64,000 nucleotides of DNA from Desertimonas sp963732335 (GCA_963732335.1 CAVSZO010000006.1:1-64000); one strand, 5' to 3'; positions 46,294-59,004 are shown, counted from the first letter of the stretch. Notes: generated from the sequence alone by a model not told the origin. Numbers and translations are program-made.

Positions 46294-47439
46294 TCACACG
46301 CGAAGTCCCAGCGTGCGAGCTATCACGAGGCGCTGCACCTCGCTGGTCCCCTCACCGATCTCGAGAATCTTGGCGTCGCGGTAGTGCCGCGAGACGGCAG
46401 TCTCGTCGATGAACCCGTAGCCACCGAACACCTGCGTGGCCGCCCGCGTGGCGTCGATCGCCGCCTCCGTGCGTACAGCTTGGCGATCGCCGCCTCCGCC
46501 TTGAACGGCCTGCCGTGATCGCGCAGCCAGGCCGCGTGGTACGTGAGCTCGGCGGGCGGCGGCAAGGGCCACGTGCATGTCGGCGCAACGGAAGGCGACC
46601 GCCTGATTCGAACCGATCGGCCGGCCGAATGCCATCCGTTCGCCGGCGTACGCCACGGCGTCGTCGACGCAGCGCTGGATCACGCCGACGGCCAGCGCGG
46701 CGATCGCCACCCGACCCTCGTCGAGAATCTCCAAGAATTGGGCGTAGCCCCGTCCACGCTCGCCGAGCAGGTGGTCCTCGGCGACGCGACACTCGACGAA
46801 CGTCAACCCGTGCGTGTCCGACGCATGCCAGCCCATCTTGCGGTACGGCGGCTGCACCTCCAGCCCGGGCGTTCCGGCCGGGACGATCACCGACGAGATC
46901 TCACCCGGACCGGTGAGCGCGGTCACGGTGATGACGGAGGTGATCGGCGTCCCCGAGTTGGTGATGAACGCCTTCTCTCCGTCGATGACCCACTCCCCTG
47001 CTGCCTCGTCAAGGATCGCTCGGGTCCGAGTCCCCCCAGCGTCACTGCCGGCGTCGGGCTCGGTCAGCCCGAACGCGCCGAGGGCACGGCCGGCACAGAG
47101 ATCAGGCAACCAGCGCTGTTGTTGCTCCGGCGTGCCGAACTTGAAGATCGGGTTGGCGCCGAGGCCGACGCCGGCCTCCAGCGTGATGGCGATCGACTGG
47201 TCGACTCGAGCCAATTCCTCGATGGCGACGCAGACGCCGGTGAGGTCGCCGCCACCACCACCGACCGATTCCGGAAACGGGATCCCGAACAGCCCGAGCT
47301 CGCCCATCTTGCGCACGACGTCGATCGGGAACTCGTGGGTGCGATCCCACTCCTCGGCGTGCGGTTCGATCTCGGCGTCGGCGAACTCGCGAACGAGTGA
47401 GCGCAGCGCTTCGTGCTCCTCAGTGAGCTCTGGGTGCAC
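46294..47439 (-). CDS. Acyl-CoA dehydrogenase (two compensating frameshifts)
   Basis: 381 residues, normal length for the family, a FAD enzyme that makes the 2,3-double bond in acyl-CoAs. Parts are MHPELTEEHEALRSLVREFADAEIEPHAEEWDRTHEFP, LGAFGLTEPDAGSDAGGTRTRAI, VIDGEKAFITNSG, KMGWHASDTHGLTFVECRV, QVFGGYGFIDETAVSRHYRDAKILEIGEGTSEVQRLVIARTLGL. The catalytic base is probably the Glu in EIGEGTSE. Between 46570 and 46475 the frame is lost and regained; the correct text there is AAARELTYHAAWLRDHGRPFKAEAAIAKLYA. It starts 3 bp after the peptidoglycan-binding gene. Confidence 0.9.
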   Translation of the reverse strand: MHPELTEEHEALRSLVREFADAEIEPHAEEWDRTHEFPIDVVRKMGELGLFGIPFPESVGGGGGDLTGVCVAIEELARVDQSIAITLEAGVGLGANPIFKFGTPEQQQRWLPDLCAGRALGAFGLTEPDAGSDAGGTRTRAILDEAAGEWVIDGEKAFITNSGTPITSVITVTALTGPGEISSVIVPAGTPGLEVQPPYRKMGWHASDTHGLTFVECRVAEDHLLGERGRGYAQFLEILDEGRVAIAALAVGVIQRCVDDAVAYAGERMAFGRPIGSNQAVAFRCADMHVALAAARRAHVPRGLAARSRQAVQGGGGDRQAVRTEAAIDATRAATQVFGGYGFIDETAVSRHYRDAKILEIGEGTSEVQRLVIARTLGLRV

Positions 47440-47442
47440 CGA

Positions 47443-48456
47443 TCACCCGGCCCAGATGCCGAGCAGCTCGCCGGTCGCCGGTCCGACGATCCCGTCGACA
47501 ACGAGTTCGTTGGCCTCCTGGAACGCTCGCACCGCCGCCTCCGTCTGCTCCCCGAACACGCCGTCGACGGCGTACTGTTCTGCCGCCGACGGTGACCTCG
47601 TTGAGGCGCTCCTGCAGACACTGGACCTGCGGGCCGGTGTCGCCGCTGCGCAACGTCTGGCCGATCTGACACGACGCTTCGGAGTCGAGGTCGTAGACCA
47701 CCGTGCCGGGCGGGCTCGACTCGGTGGCGACCGTGCTGTCGGACCCGTCGCCCGCCGGATCGGTCGCGTCACTCGGATCCGTCTCGTCGGCGCCAGCCGT
47801 CGTTGTCGGATCGTCGCCCGACCGTGCCTCCGACGTCTCCACGGCCGCCGTCGTGGCGCTGGCTGCGGCGGCGGTCGTCTCCGGGGCTGCGCGTCGTCGT
47901 CGACGCCCGCGTCGTGGTCGGGGCGATCGCCGCCTCGCTGGTGACCGGCGTCGTCGTGTCGGTCCCGCCCGCACCTTCGTCGTCGTCGCCGAGCAGCGCC
48001 ACCAGGAGCAGTACACCGCCGCCGGCGATGGCGAGGGCGGCGAGGCTGACTCCGATGCGTCGCATCACGTATCGGCGGTGCGAGACCCGCCGCCGGTGTT
48101 CACGCGTGATCTCGCCAGTGCCGTCGGACGCGGCGGCCGCCCCGACGAGTACCTCCGTCGGCTCGTCGCCGGTCGGCGGCGAGCACGTCCGTCGGCTCGT
48201 CGCCGGTCGGCGGCAGCACCTCTGTCACGTCGTCGCCAGTGCCGGGCAACCCTTCGGCTCGTTGCTCGGCGGCCGCCCCTTCGGCGACCACCTCGCCCGG
48301 CTCGGCTGGCTCGCTCGGCTCGCCCGAACCGCCGTCGGGAATCGGTTCGTCGGGACCATCCGATTCTCCCGGAACCGGCGGCCGGCCGCCTGCCCACTGC
48401 GGCTCCTCCGTAGGCTCGTCCGGCGACGGCGGCAGTGGCGGATCGGTGGGACTCAC
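47443..48456 (-). CDS. Single-pass membrane protein with peptidoglycan-binding domain (frameshifted)
   Basis: About 338 residues in joined frames. The cytoplasmic N-terminus is Pro/Glu/Gly-rich (SPTDPPLPPSPDEPTEEPQWAGGRPPVPGESDGPDEPIPDGG). One helix follows (IGVSLAALAIAGGGVLLLVALLG), then a Thr/Ala/Asp-rich stalk. The C-terminal PG_binding_1 domain is SCQIGQTLRSGDTGPQVQCLQERLNEVTVGG then YAVDGVFGEQTEAAVRAFQEANELVVDGIVGPATGELLGIWAG. The start is GTG at 48456. Frame changes fall near 48130, 47890 and 47580. The domain would bind cell-wall peptides outside. It lies 14 bp after the ABC-2 permease. Confidence 0.75.
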
Positions 48457-48469
48457 GGCAGTACAACTA

Positions 48470-49344
48470 TCACGTTGCTCCGAGTGTCTCGTTCGCCGAG
48501 CGGCGCCGTCGCCGACGCGACGGCCGATCGGTGTCCGCGACGGGTTCCCACTTGAACGAGCGGGTGGCGACGACGACGCCGACGGCTCCCCACACGGCGA
48601 CGATGGCGAGGTTGCCGGCCAGGAATCCGGGTGGATCGACCGTCGGGTTGAACGGCGCCTGGATGCTCTCGACGAACGGCCGGAGCGGTAGCGCCCCAGC
48701 CAGGACATCGAGCCACCGTGGCATCGAGGATTCGTCGACGGCGATGAATGTGTTGGAGATGAACGCCATTGGCAAGATGATCGCGTTGGTGACCGCGGGG
48801 GCGGCTTCCTGGCTGCGGATCAGGCCGGCAATGGCGACGCCGAGGGCGGAGAAGGCCATCGTGCCGACGACGAACGACGACGACGAGCGCCGGAATCTTG
48901 GCGACGTCGATCTCGAGGTCGTAGAACGCGAACCCGATCCCGACGATCAGGGCGAAACCTGCTACGGCGATGACCAACCCGGCGCCGACGAAGCCGGAGA
49001 GGTAGATCCACGAGGGCAGCGGCGTTCCCCGCCAGCGCTTCAGTCACCCCGTCCTGACGCCGGTCGGGGATCATGTTGGCGAGGTTGGTGAACGTCGCCG
49101 AGACAACCTCGAAGGCGGCCAGGGCGGCGACGTAGAACTGCTGGATCGACCAATCACCGGTGGACGTCTCGACGGTCGCCTCGTTGCTGCCGAAGACGAG
49201 GTTGAACAGCACGACGATGATCAGCGGGAGGGCGACGGTGAAGAACAGGGCGACTGGGATGCGCACGAACACCCGCAGTTGGGCGACGACCTGAACCATG
49301 AGGAGGCGCCCGGCGGGTGGCCACCGGGGCGCCGGCTCAGTCAT
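48470..49344 (-). CDS. ABC-2 type transporter permease (frameshifted)
   Basis: About 290 residues with six expected helices. It starts MTEPAPRWPPAGRLLMVQVVAQLRVFVRIPVALFFTVALPLIIVVLFNLVFG, continues FYVAALAAFEVVSATFTNLANMIPDRRQDGV, and after a shift near 49030 gives LKRWRGTPLPSWIYLSGFVGAGLVIAVAGFALIVGIGFAFYDLEID. After a second near 48885 it reads AFSALGVAIAGLIRSQEAAPAVTNAIILPMAFISNTFIAVDESSMPRWLDVLAGALPLRPFVESIQ. The RRQDGVLKR and PLRPF.E motifs are typical of actinobacterial drug-type ABC-2 permeases. It overlaps the ATPase by 8 bp. Confidence 0.85.
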
Positions 49345-50257
49345 CGCTGTCCCCGGCGAGCGTCAGGAACAGATCCTCCAGCGACGGGCGTTGTACCGCC
49401 AGCCCCTCGAGCTCCTGCCCGCGTTCGAGTGCCCAGCCGGTGAGGGTGTGCAGCGTCGCCGTCGGCGTGGGCGTCGTCACGACGACCTCGCTGGAGCCAC
49501 TGTCGAGACGGGCGGCGCCGTCGAGGAGTGCAGCCACTTCGGAGGGCTCGACTCCCGCCGGCAACCTGAACCGCACCGTCGTGTCGCCCGTCGCCGCAGT
49601 GAGCTCTTCGGGCGATCCCTCGGCGATCAGGCGGCCGCGGCGCAGCACGCCGACCCGGTCGGCGAGGTGCTCGACTTCGTCGAGATAGTGCGACGTCAGC
49701 AGCACGGTCGTACCGCCAGCGCACAACGAGCGGATCAGGTCCCACGCGCCGCGGCGCGCTGCCGGGTCGAAGCCGGTGGTCGGTTCGTCGAGGAACAGCA
49801 GGTCTGGATAGCCGATGATGCCGAGGGCGAGGTCGAGGCGGCGGCGCTGGCCACCCGACAGACGGTCGCAACGCTTGCCGACCGACTCTTCGAGCCCGAC
49901 CAGGGCGACACTCTCGTCGACGGTCCGCGATCGCCGGTAGCACCCGCCGTACAGGGCGAGGACCTCGCCGACGGTCAGGACCCGCTCGACACCCGAGCTC
50001 TGCAGGACGATGCCGATCCGATCATGGAACGACCGATCGGCGTGGTCCGGATCGCAGCCGAGCACCGTCACCGACCCCGTCGTTCTCCGCCGGTAACCCT
50101 CGAGGATCTCCACCGTCGTCGTCTTGCCGGCTCCGTTCTCGCCGAGCAGGCCGTAGACCTCTCCCTTGGCGACCGTGAATGAGAGGCCGTCGACGGCAGG
50201 CTTGTCGCCGTATCGCTTGACGAGACCGTCGACCGCGACGACCGGCGCCACGTTCAT
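49337..50257 (-). CDS. ABC transporter ATP-binding protein (drug-export type)
   Basis: An intact 306-residue ATPase from the ATG at 50257. Walker A is GLLGENGAGKTTTVEILEGYRRRTTG, signature DRLSGGQRRRLDLALGIIGYP, Walker B LLFLDEPTTGFDPAARR and switch His LLTSHYLDEVEHLADRV. The C-terminal tail RPSLEDLFLTLAGDSDD is typical of DrrA-like proteins. Its start overlaps the globin stop by 4 bp (ATGA) and its stop overlaps the permease, so the three are translationally coupled. The cargo is unknown. Confidence 0.92.
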   Translation of the reverse strand: MNVAPVVAVDGLVKRYGDKPAVDGLSFTVAKGEVYGLLGENGAGKTTTVEILEGYRRRTTGSVTVLGCDPDHADRSFHDRIGIVLQSSGVERVLTVGEVLALYGGCYRRSRTVDESVALVGLEESVGKRCDRLSGGQRRRLDLALGIIGYPDLLFLDEPTTGFDPAARRGAWDLIRSLCAGGTTVLLTSHYLDEVEHLADRVGVLRRGRLIAEGSPEELTAATGDTTVRFRLPAGVEPSEVAALLDGAARLDSGSSEVVVTTPTPTATLHTLTGWALERGQELEGLAVQRPSLEDLFLTLAGDSDD

Positions 50258-50688
50258 TGTGACTCGCGAAACGACTTCGACGTGATCGGCAGGCCGGTGT
50301 TGTTGCGCAGGTGCTCGGCGGTGGTCCGGAAGTAGTCCAGCAGTTCGCCGGCGATCTCGTCGCCTCCAGCGATCTGACTCGTCGTCGCCTCGACGGCGTT
50401 GGTCATGTGGGTGAGCCACCGATCGCGTTCGGTGGTTCCGATTGGGAAGCGCAGGTGGCGCATGCGCAGACGAGGGTGGCCGCGTTCGTCGTCATAGTCG
50501 GTTGGGCCACCCCAGTACTGCACGAGGAACATGGTGAGACGATGCCGCGCGCCGGCGAAGTCGGGATGCTCCGGGTAGAGCGGGGCGAGTACCTCATCGG
50601 CGGCCACGCCCTCGTAAAACGTGTCGACGAGTTGCGCGAAGAACTCCCGGCCGCCGACGCGCTCGTACATCGTCGGTCCGTTTGCCAT
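50254..50688 (-). CDS. Group II truncated haemoglobin
   Basis: An intact 144-residue globin. MYERVGGREFFAQLVDTFYEGVAADEVLAPLYPEHPDFAGARHRLTMFLVQYWGGPTDYDDERGHPRLRMRHLRFPIGTTERDRWLTHMTNAVE shows the trHbO pattern, with the proximal His in RMRHLRF and the Trp expected at position G8 in DRWL. Such globins bind oxygen tightly and may protect against nitric oxide or pass electrons. I chose the ATG at 50688 (MANGPTMYERVGG). It is the first gene of a run globin, ABC ATPase, ABC permease, peptidoglycan-binding protein, acyl-CoA dehydrogenase, joined by overlaps or gaps of 14 bp or less. Confidence 0.9.
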   Translation of the reverse strand: MANGPTMYERVGGREFFAQLVDTFYEGVAADEVLAPLYPEHPDFAGARHRLTMFLVQYWGGPTDYDDERGHPRLRMRHLRFPIGTTERDRWLTHMTNAVEATTSQIAGGDEIAGELLDYFRTTAEHLRNNTGLPITSKSFRESQ

Positions 50689-50738
50689 GGCGAAACGGTA
50701 CCGAGGAGGTCGGGGCGATGCCTCGCTAGCGTCGCCGC

Positions 50739-51406
50739 ATGACTTCACGGCAACGCGACTGGATCGACGGCCGCATCTTGGCGTACATCGCAGAGCGCGC
50801 CACCCCGCGGCCTGACGCCGCCCTCGACGAGTTGCGCGCCGAGACCGAGACACTCGGCGACATTTCGGTGATGCAGGTGAGCGCCGACCAGGGTGCCCTG
50901 CTGACCGTCCTCACGCGCCTTGCGAACGCCTCCTTCGCCGTCGAGGTCGGGACGTTCACGGGCTACTCCTCGATCTGCATCGCTCGCGGGTTGCAGCCCG
51001 GCGGCCGGTTGTTGTGCTGCGATGTCAGTGAGGAGTACACGTCGAGTCGCCAAGCAGGCGTGGGAGCGCGCCGGAGTCGCCGACAACATCGAGTTGCGCC
51101 TGGCGCCCGCCCTCGAGACGTTGCGCGCCCTGCCCGCAGACGAGGCGATCGATGTCGCCTTCATGGACGCCGACAAGACCGAACTACGTGAACTACTACG
51201 AGGAGCTGTTGCCGCGCCTGCGCCCCGGCGGACTGCTGCTCGCCGACAACACCTTGTGGTCGGGCCGCGTCGCCGAAGCCGCCGCCGACGACGACGCCAA
51301 CCTCACGGCGATCCGCCGCTTCAACGACACAATCGCCTCCGACGATCGTGTCGCCAGCTACATCCTCCCCGTCAGCGACGGCCTGACCGTGATCACCAAG
51401 CTGTAG
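50739..51406 (+). CDS. O-methyltransferase, family 3 (frameshifted)
   Basis: About 221 residues, catechol/caffeoyl-CoA O-methyltransferase-like. The SAM motif is FAVEVGTFTGYSSICIARGLQPGGRLLCCDVSEEYT; after a shift near 51045 it reads VAKQAWERAGVADNIELRLAPALETLRALP and IDVAFMDADKT (the metal-binding Asp). After another near 51183 it reads NYVNYYEELLPRLRPGGLLLADNTLWSGRV (Asp-Asn metal ligands), ending VSDGLTVITKL. It methylates a catechol-like hydroxyl using a divalent metal. It is divergent from the globin operon (51-bp gap) and converges with ftsX. Confidence 0.88.
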
Positions 51407-51492
51407 TCCGCGGACCGGCGCGCCGTCGACATTCCGAGGACGATCCGTGCCGGGCCGTGACACGACAGCCATCGGCCAGATAGCGGGACTCG

Positions 51493-52395
51493 CTACGACG
51501 TCGAGGAAGCGGCTTGCCGCGATGCCGGAGCCGATGGCGCCGGCGGCCATGCCGATGACAGGATCGCCAGCATCCGGGTGGCCTGGAAGTCGCTGTCGAC
51601 GACCATCGCCACCAGGCCGCTGTCCTCCGGGAAGTCGTGGACGCCGGCCGTCCAGCGGTTGTTGATCAACCACAGCGCGGCGTTGGCGAAGAGCGCGCCG
51701 ACGAGTCCTTGGATCAGGCCCTCGAGCATGAACGGGATGCGGATGAACCAGTCGGTCGCGCCAACGAGTTTCATCACCTCGATCTCCCGGCGTCTGGCGA
51801 ACATCGCCGTGCGGATCGTGTTCCAGATCAGCAGGATCGCGGCGAGCAGCAGCAGGATCGACAGGATCAACGTGAACAGGCCGATGAACCCCTTGACCTT
51901 GCTGACGACCTCGACCCAGTCGCCTGGGTAGATCACGCCGCGGACGTTGGGAACGCCGGTGAGCGTCTCGTCGAGAGCACGCATGTCCTCGATGTTCGTC
52001 CCGTCTCGGGGAACGACCTTGAACGACCGTGGGATGTTCTCAGCGGTCAGCTGAGAGCGGGTTGTCGGGTCGGCGGCGAACCGCACGTCTGCGTCGGCCA
52101 GGGCGCAGTCCACGTTGCAGAACTCGTAGTCCTCGACGAGCGCCGAGTTGTCGGTCAGGGTCTGAGCGACGATCTCTCGCTGGTCGTCGGTGGTCTCCGG
52201 GTTGACGTACACGATCATCTCGACGCCGCCCTCCCAGAGCGCCACCGTGTTGTCAAACCCCTTCTGGACGTAGAGCGTGAGCCCGAAGATGAGCAGGGCG
52301 ACAGCCGACGTGATGATCGCCGCGACCGTCAGGGTGACGTTGCGACGAAAGCTCGCCCACGTCTCGCGCAGCACATAGGTGAGGCGACCCAGCAC
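51493..52395 (-). CDS. ftsX: Cell division protein FtsX (frameshift near the C-terminus)
   Basis: 300 residues. Helix 1 is NVTLTVAAIITSAVALLIFGLTLYVQ; the extracellular domain (about 45-170) has the FtsX pattern VEMIVYVNPETTDDQREIVAQTL and ENIPRSFKVVPRD, plus two Cys (FCNVDCA). Three C-terminal helices follow, with TIRTAMFARRREIEVMKLVGATDWFIRIPFMLEGLIQGLVGALFANAALWLI. Near 51560 the frame changes; the correct end is MLAILSVIGMAAGAIGSGIAASRFLDV. With FtsE it activates cell-wall hydrolases at the septum. Its start abuts the FtsE stop. No hydrolase or smpB gene follows. Confidence 0.92.
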   Translation of the reverse strand: MLGRLTYVLRETWASFRRNVTLTVAAIITSAVALLIFGLTLYVQKGFDNTVALWEGGVEMIVYVNPETTDDQREIVAQTLTDNSALVEDYEFCNVDCALADADVRFAADPTTRSQLTAENIPRSFKVVPRDGTNIEDMRALDETLTGVPNVRGVIYPGDWVEVVSKVKGFIGLFTLILSILLLLAAILLIWNTIRTAMFARRREIEVMKLVGATDWFIRIPFMLEGLIQGLVGALFANAALWLINNRWTAGVHDFPEDSGLVAMVVDSDFQATRMLAILSSAWPPAPSAPASRQAASSTS

Positions 52396-53073
52396 CTACT
52401 CGTACACCCCGCGAGCTTGGTCGCGCACGATGACGCCGCGGTCGAGCTGGATCACGCGCTTGCGCATCGAGTTGACGATGCGCTTGTCGTGGGTCGCCAT
52501 CAGCACGGTGGTGCCGATCTGGTTGATCCGGTCGAGCAGGCGCATGATCCCCTCGCCCGTCGCCGGGTCGAGGTTTCCAGTCGGCTCGTCGGCGAGGAGG
52601 ATCAGCGGCCGGTTGACGAACGCCCTGGCAACCGACACGCGCTGCTGCTCACCACCCGACAGCTGGTCGGGGAACCGCTCCTCCTTGCCGGCGAGGCCGA
52701 CGAGGTCGAGCACTGCGGGAACCTGCTGGCGGATCACGTGCTTGGGCTTGCCGATCACCTCCTGGGCGAAGGCGACGTTCTCGAAGACGGTGCGGTTGGG
52801 CAGCAGCTTGTAGTCCTGGAACACGTTGCCGATGTTGCGGCGCAGCTGGGGGACTCGGCTGGAGGGCATGTCGACGATGTTGCGTCCGGCCACCATCACG
52901 TCCCCCGCCTCCGGCCGCTCCTGACGGTTGAGCAGGCGCAGCAGGGTGCTCTTGCCCGACCCCGACGGACCGACCAGGAAGACGAACTCGCCCTTGTTGA
53001 CGTCGAACGACGCGTCGCGCAGGGCACACACGTCGTGGCCGTAGAACTTGGTGACGTTTTCGAGTCGAATCAT
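52396..53073 (-). CDS. ftsE: Cell division ATP-binding protein FtsE
   Basis: An intact 225-residue ATPase. MIRLENVTKFYGHDVCALRDASFDVNKGEFVFLVGPSGSGKSTLLRLLNRQERPEAGDV is the FtsE N-terminus with Walker A; RRNIGNVFQDYKLLPNRTVFENVAFAQEV carries the FtsE-type Q-loop. The signature is LSGGEQQRVSVARAFVNRP, Walker B LILLADEPTGNLD and switch MATHD. The ATG at 53073 is the family start. FtsE powers FtsX at the division site. Gene order prfB, ftsE, ftsX is conserved across Actinobacteria. Confidence 0.95.
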   Translation of the reverse strand: MIRLENVTKFYGHDVCALRDASFDVNKGEFVFLVGPSGSGKSTLLRLLNRQERPEAGDVMVAGRNIVDMPSSRVPQLRRNIGNVFQDYKLLPNRTVFENVAFAQEVIGKPKHVIRQQVPAVLDLVGLAGKEERFPDQLSGGEQQRVSVARAFVNRPLILLADEPTGNLDPATGEGIMRLLDRINQIGTTVLMATHDKRIVNSMRKRVIQLDRGVIVRDQARGVYE

Positions 53074-53120
53074 TGTCGGTTTCGTTACGAGCGATTGACG
53101 GCAGAGCCTACCGGCCGGTC

Positions 53121-54221
53121 TCAATTCGCCGTGCGCCGCCGCCAGCGCAGATACCCCTCCATGAACTCGTCGAGATCACCATCGAGGACCGCGGCGACGT
53201 TGCCCGACTCGACGTCGGTCCGCAGGTCCTTGACCATCTGATAGGGCTGCAGCACGTAGCTGCGGATCTGGCTCCCCCACCCGACCTGGGCCTGCTTGCC
53301 GCCGATGGCATCGAGCTCGGCGGCGTGCTCCTCTTCGACCTTGGCGGCGAGCATCGCCTTCAGCCGCGACATCGCCCGCTCACGGTTCTGCAGCTGGCTG
53401 CGCTCCTCCTGCGAGCTGGCGACCAGCCCGGTCGGCTCGTGGATCAGGCGTACGGCCGAAGACGTCTTGTTGACGTGCTGGCCGCCCGCTCCGGAGGCGC
53501 GGAACACCTCCATCTTGACGTCGGCCTCGCTGAGCTCGACGTCGGGGGCCTCCATCACGGGCCACACCTGCACGGCGGCGAAGCTCGTCTGCCGCCGCCC
53601 TTGGTTGTCGAACGGGCTGATGCGCACCAGGCGGTGGGTGCCCCGTTCACCGGAGAGCAGCCCGTAGGCGTAGCGCCCAGAAATCGTCGCCTCGGCGGAC
53701 AAGATCCCAGCCTCGGTGCCTTCGGAGATCCCGTTGACCGCCATCGTGAAGCCGCGGCGATCGGACCAGCGCTCGTACATCCGCAGGAGCATCTCGCTCC
53801 AGTCCTGGGCGTCGACGCCGCCGTCCTTGGCGTTGATCTGCACGATCGCGTCCGACTCGTCGTGGGGGCCGGTGAACAGGCTGCGCAGATCGAGTTGGTC
53901 GAGACGCCGGCTGACATCGGCGATCGCCGCCTCGATGTCGGGCTCCTGGGACTCGTCGCCCTCGTCGCGTGCCAGTTCGTGCAGCACCTCGGCGTCGGAC
54001 AGCGCCTGTTCGAGGCCGTCGTACGTGGCGACGTCGTCGCGGAGGTTGGCGTACTCGCTGTTCAACGCCTTGGCGTGCTCGGCGTCGTCCCACAGGTCGG
54101 GGCGGGACATCTCGGCCTCGACCTCCGTCATGCGCGTGCGAGCGCGGGCGATGTCGAGATAGCCCGCGGCCTCGTCGAGGCGCCGGCGCTGCTCCTTGAG
54201 ATCGTCGCTGAAGTCACGCAT
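53121..54221 (-). CDS. prfB: Peptide chain release factor 2
   Basis: An intact 366-residue RF2, which frees the peptide at UGA and UAA stops. It starts MRDFSDDLKEQRRRLDEAAGYLDI. The stop-codon reading motif SPF is in VRISPFDNQGRRQTSFAAVQVWP, and the catalytic GGQ is in EVFRASGAGGQHVNKTSSAVRLIHEPTGLV. The programmed +1 frameshift at a UGA codon known in E. coli prfB is not needed: the frame is open from the ATG at 54221. An uncorrected frame joins it to the SecA tail upstream; the SecA stop at 54250 shows they are separate. Confidence 0.95.
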   Translation of the reverse strand: MRDFSDDLKEQRRRLDEAAGYLDIARARTRMTEVEAEMSRPDLWDDAEHAKALNSEYANLRDDVATYDGLEQALSDAEVLHELARDEGDESQEPDIEAAIADVSRRLDQLDLRSLFTGPHDESDAIVQINAKDGGVDAQDWSEMLLRMYERWSDRRGFTMAVNGISEGTEAGILSAEATISGRYAYGLLSGERGTHRLVRISPFDNQGRRQTSFAAVQVWPVMEAPDVELSEADVKMEVFRASGAGGQHVNKTSSAVRLIHEPTGLVASSQEERSQLQNRERAMSRLKAMLAAKVEEEHAAELDAIGGKQAQVGWGSQIRSYVLQPYQMVKDLRTDVESGNVAAVLDGDLDEFMEGYLRWRRRTAN

Positions 54222-54249
54222 GACGTACCTCAGGCTACGGATGTCGAAA

Positions 54250-57169
<2,920 letters not shown>

Positions 57170-57231
57170 GCGGTGAGCAAGCCTACCGGCGGGCGTTTGC
57201 GCAGGTCCCGCGATCTGGGGTGTCCTCAGCT

Positions 57232-57279
57232 CTCTTTGGTTGTTCTCCGGCCGCTATCGACCTCACAGCGACCAAAGAG
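57232..57279. other. Inverted repeat between abgT-like gene and secA
   Basis: CTCTTTGGT (57232-57240) and ACCAAAGAG (57271-57279) are exact inverted copies 30 bases apart. It lies after the transporter stop and before the secA start on the minus strand. It may be a weak terminator or a regulatory site for secA. Confidence 0.4.
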
Positions 57280-57290
57280 TTGCGAAACTC

Positions 57291-58969
57291 CTACAGCTTG
57301 GTCGGATAACCCGGCCCCATGGGGATGCCGAGGAGGTACCAGGCGACGTAGAAGATCAGCCAGGCGACCAGGACGATGATCGTGTACGGGAGCATCAGCG
57401 AGATGATCGTGCCGAGCCCGGCGTCCTTCCTGTAGCGCTGGGCCACGAGGACGATGAAGGGCAGGTACACCATCAGCGGCGTGATCACGTTGGCCGGCCC
57501 GTCACCGACGCGGTAGGCGGCGAGGACGGTCTGCGGCGCGACGTCGAGGCGAAGGAACAGGGGTACGAAGATCGGGGCGAAGATCGCCCACTTCGGGAGC
57601 GCCCCCGGCATGATCAGGTCGAGTACGACGATCACGAGGATGAACCCGATGAGCAGCCACAGCGCACCGATGTCGGCGCTCTCCAGCCAGTCGGCCATGT
57701 TCACGGCGACGACGGTGGGGATGTTGCTGAAGTTGAAGTAGGCGATGAACTGGCTGATCAGCAGCAGCATGAAGACCAGTCCAGCGAGTCCGGCGAACGT
57801 CTTGGTGATGGCGTTGATCACGTCGGTGCTGCTGGACATCGTCTTCGCCCCGAACCCGTAGCAGATGCCCATGATCAGGAACAGCATCGTGATGATGAAG
57901 ATCAGGCTGTCCATCAGCGGGGAGTTGTTGAAGATCGAGCCGGTCTCCGGGTTGCGTAGCGGAGCGTCCGGCAGCACGGTCAACAACACGACGCCAGCGA
58001 GGGCGGCGAGCAGGCCAAGCGTCGCGAAGCGCAGGCCGCGTGACTCGCCCTCCGGAACCTCCTCCTCGGGCAGCTCGATCTCCGCCTCCGGCACGTACTT
58101 GCCGAGCGCCGGCTCGGTGATCCGCTGGACGATGAACGTGATGACGAGGGCGCAGAAGAGCGTCGAGGCGATGTTGAACCACAGGTTGGCGGTGAGGTCG
58201 ATCGACTTGTTCGGGTCGGCGAGGGCAATCGCTTCGTTGGTGACCTCGGTCAGCAGGCTGTCGAGTGGCGTGATCAACACGTTGACGGCGAACGCTGCGC
58301 TCACACCCGCATAGGCGGCAACCAAGCCGGCCAGCGGATGGCGACCGATGCTGTAGAACGCCGCCGCCCCCAGTGGGACGAGGATCAGGTAGCCGGCGTC
58401 CGTGGCGATGCTCGACAGACCGCCGACGAATACGATGATGAACGCCAGCGTCGCCGGCGGTGCCGCCTTGACGAGCTTGCGGATCAGCGCCGCCATCATC
58501 CCGGCTTCTTCGGCGACGCCCACGCCGATCATCGCCACGAACACGACGGCCACGACGCTGAAGCTGGCGAAGTTGTTGACGAACGACGAGAAGATGAAGC
58601 GGATGCCGTCGGCGTTGAGCAGGCTCTCGATCTCGGTGGTCTCCTGGACCACCTCCATCTCGTCGTTGAGGTACTGCTCGGGCGAGATCACCGGTTCGGG
58701 CACGACGGAACCACCGACGTACTCCTGCTCCGCCAACAAGGGCGGTTGCACGGCTACGTCGTACGTGACGCTGACGTCGAAGGCGGCGAGGATCGCCGAC
58801 AACACGATGACGAGCACACACAGGCCGACGAAGATGATCGCCGGGTGGGGGACTTTGTTGCCCACCTTCTCGATGCCGTCGAGCACCCGCTGCATGCCGC
58901 CCCGCTTTGCCGGCGCTGCCCCGACCGATCTACAGCCGGCGCACCAGTGCCGTCAGCAGTCTCCGACAT
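57291..58969 (-). CDS. AbgT family transporter
   Basis: About 558 residues with some 12 helices. AbgT family marks include RFIFSSFVNNFASFSVVAVVFVAMIGVGVAEEAGMMAALIRKLVKAAPPATLAFIIVFVGGLSSIATDAGYLILVPLGAAAFYSIGRHPLAG, GILITPLDSLLTE-like text (VLITPLDSLLTEVTNEAI) and the end RVGDGPANVITPLMVYLPFIVLVAQRYRKDAGLGTIISLMLPYTI. Family members import p-aminobenzoyl-glutamate or act as antimetabolite exporters. The ORF starts at 58895, but MSETADGTGAPAVDRSG from an ATG at 58969, joined by a shift near 58915 to KRGGMQRVLDGIEKVGNKVPHP, is the likely true start. Confidence 0.9.
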
Positions 58970-59004
58970 CAGCTCCCCCTCGAAGGGCTAGCGGTAGGTT
59001 GCGG

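Noticed and set aside
53121..54221. Programmed +1 frameshift in prfB
   Set aside because: The reading frame is open from the ATG to the stop with no early UGA.
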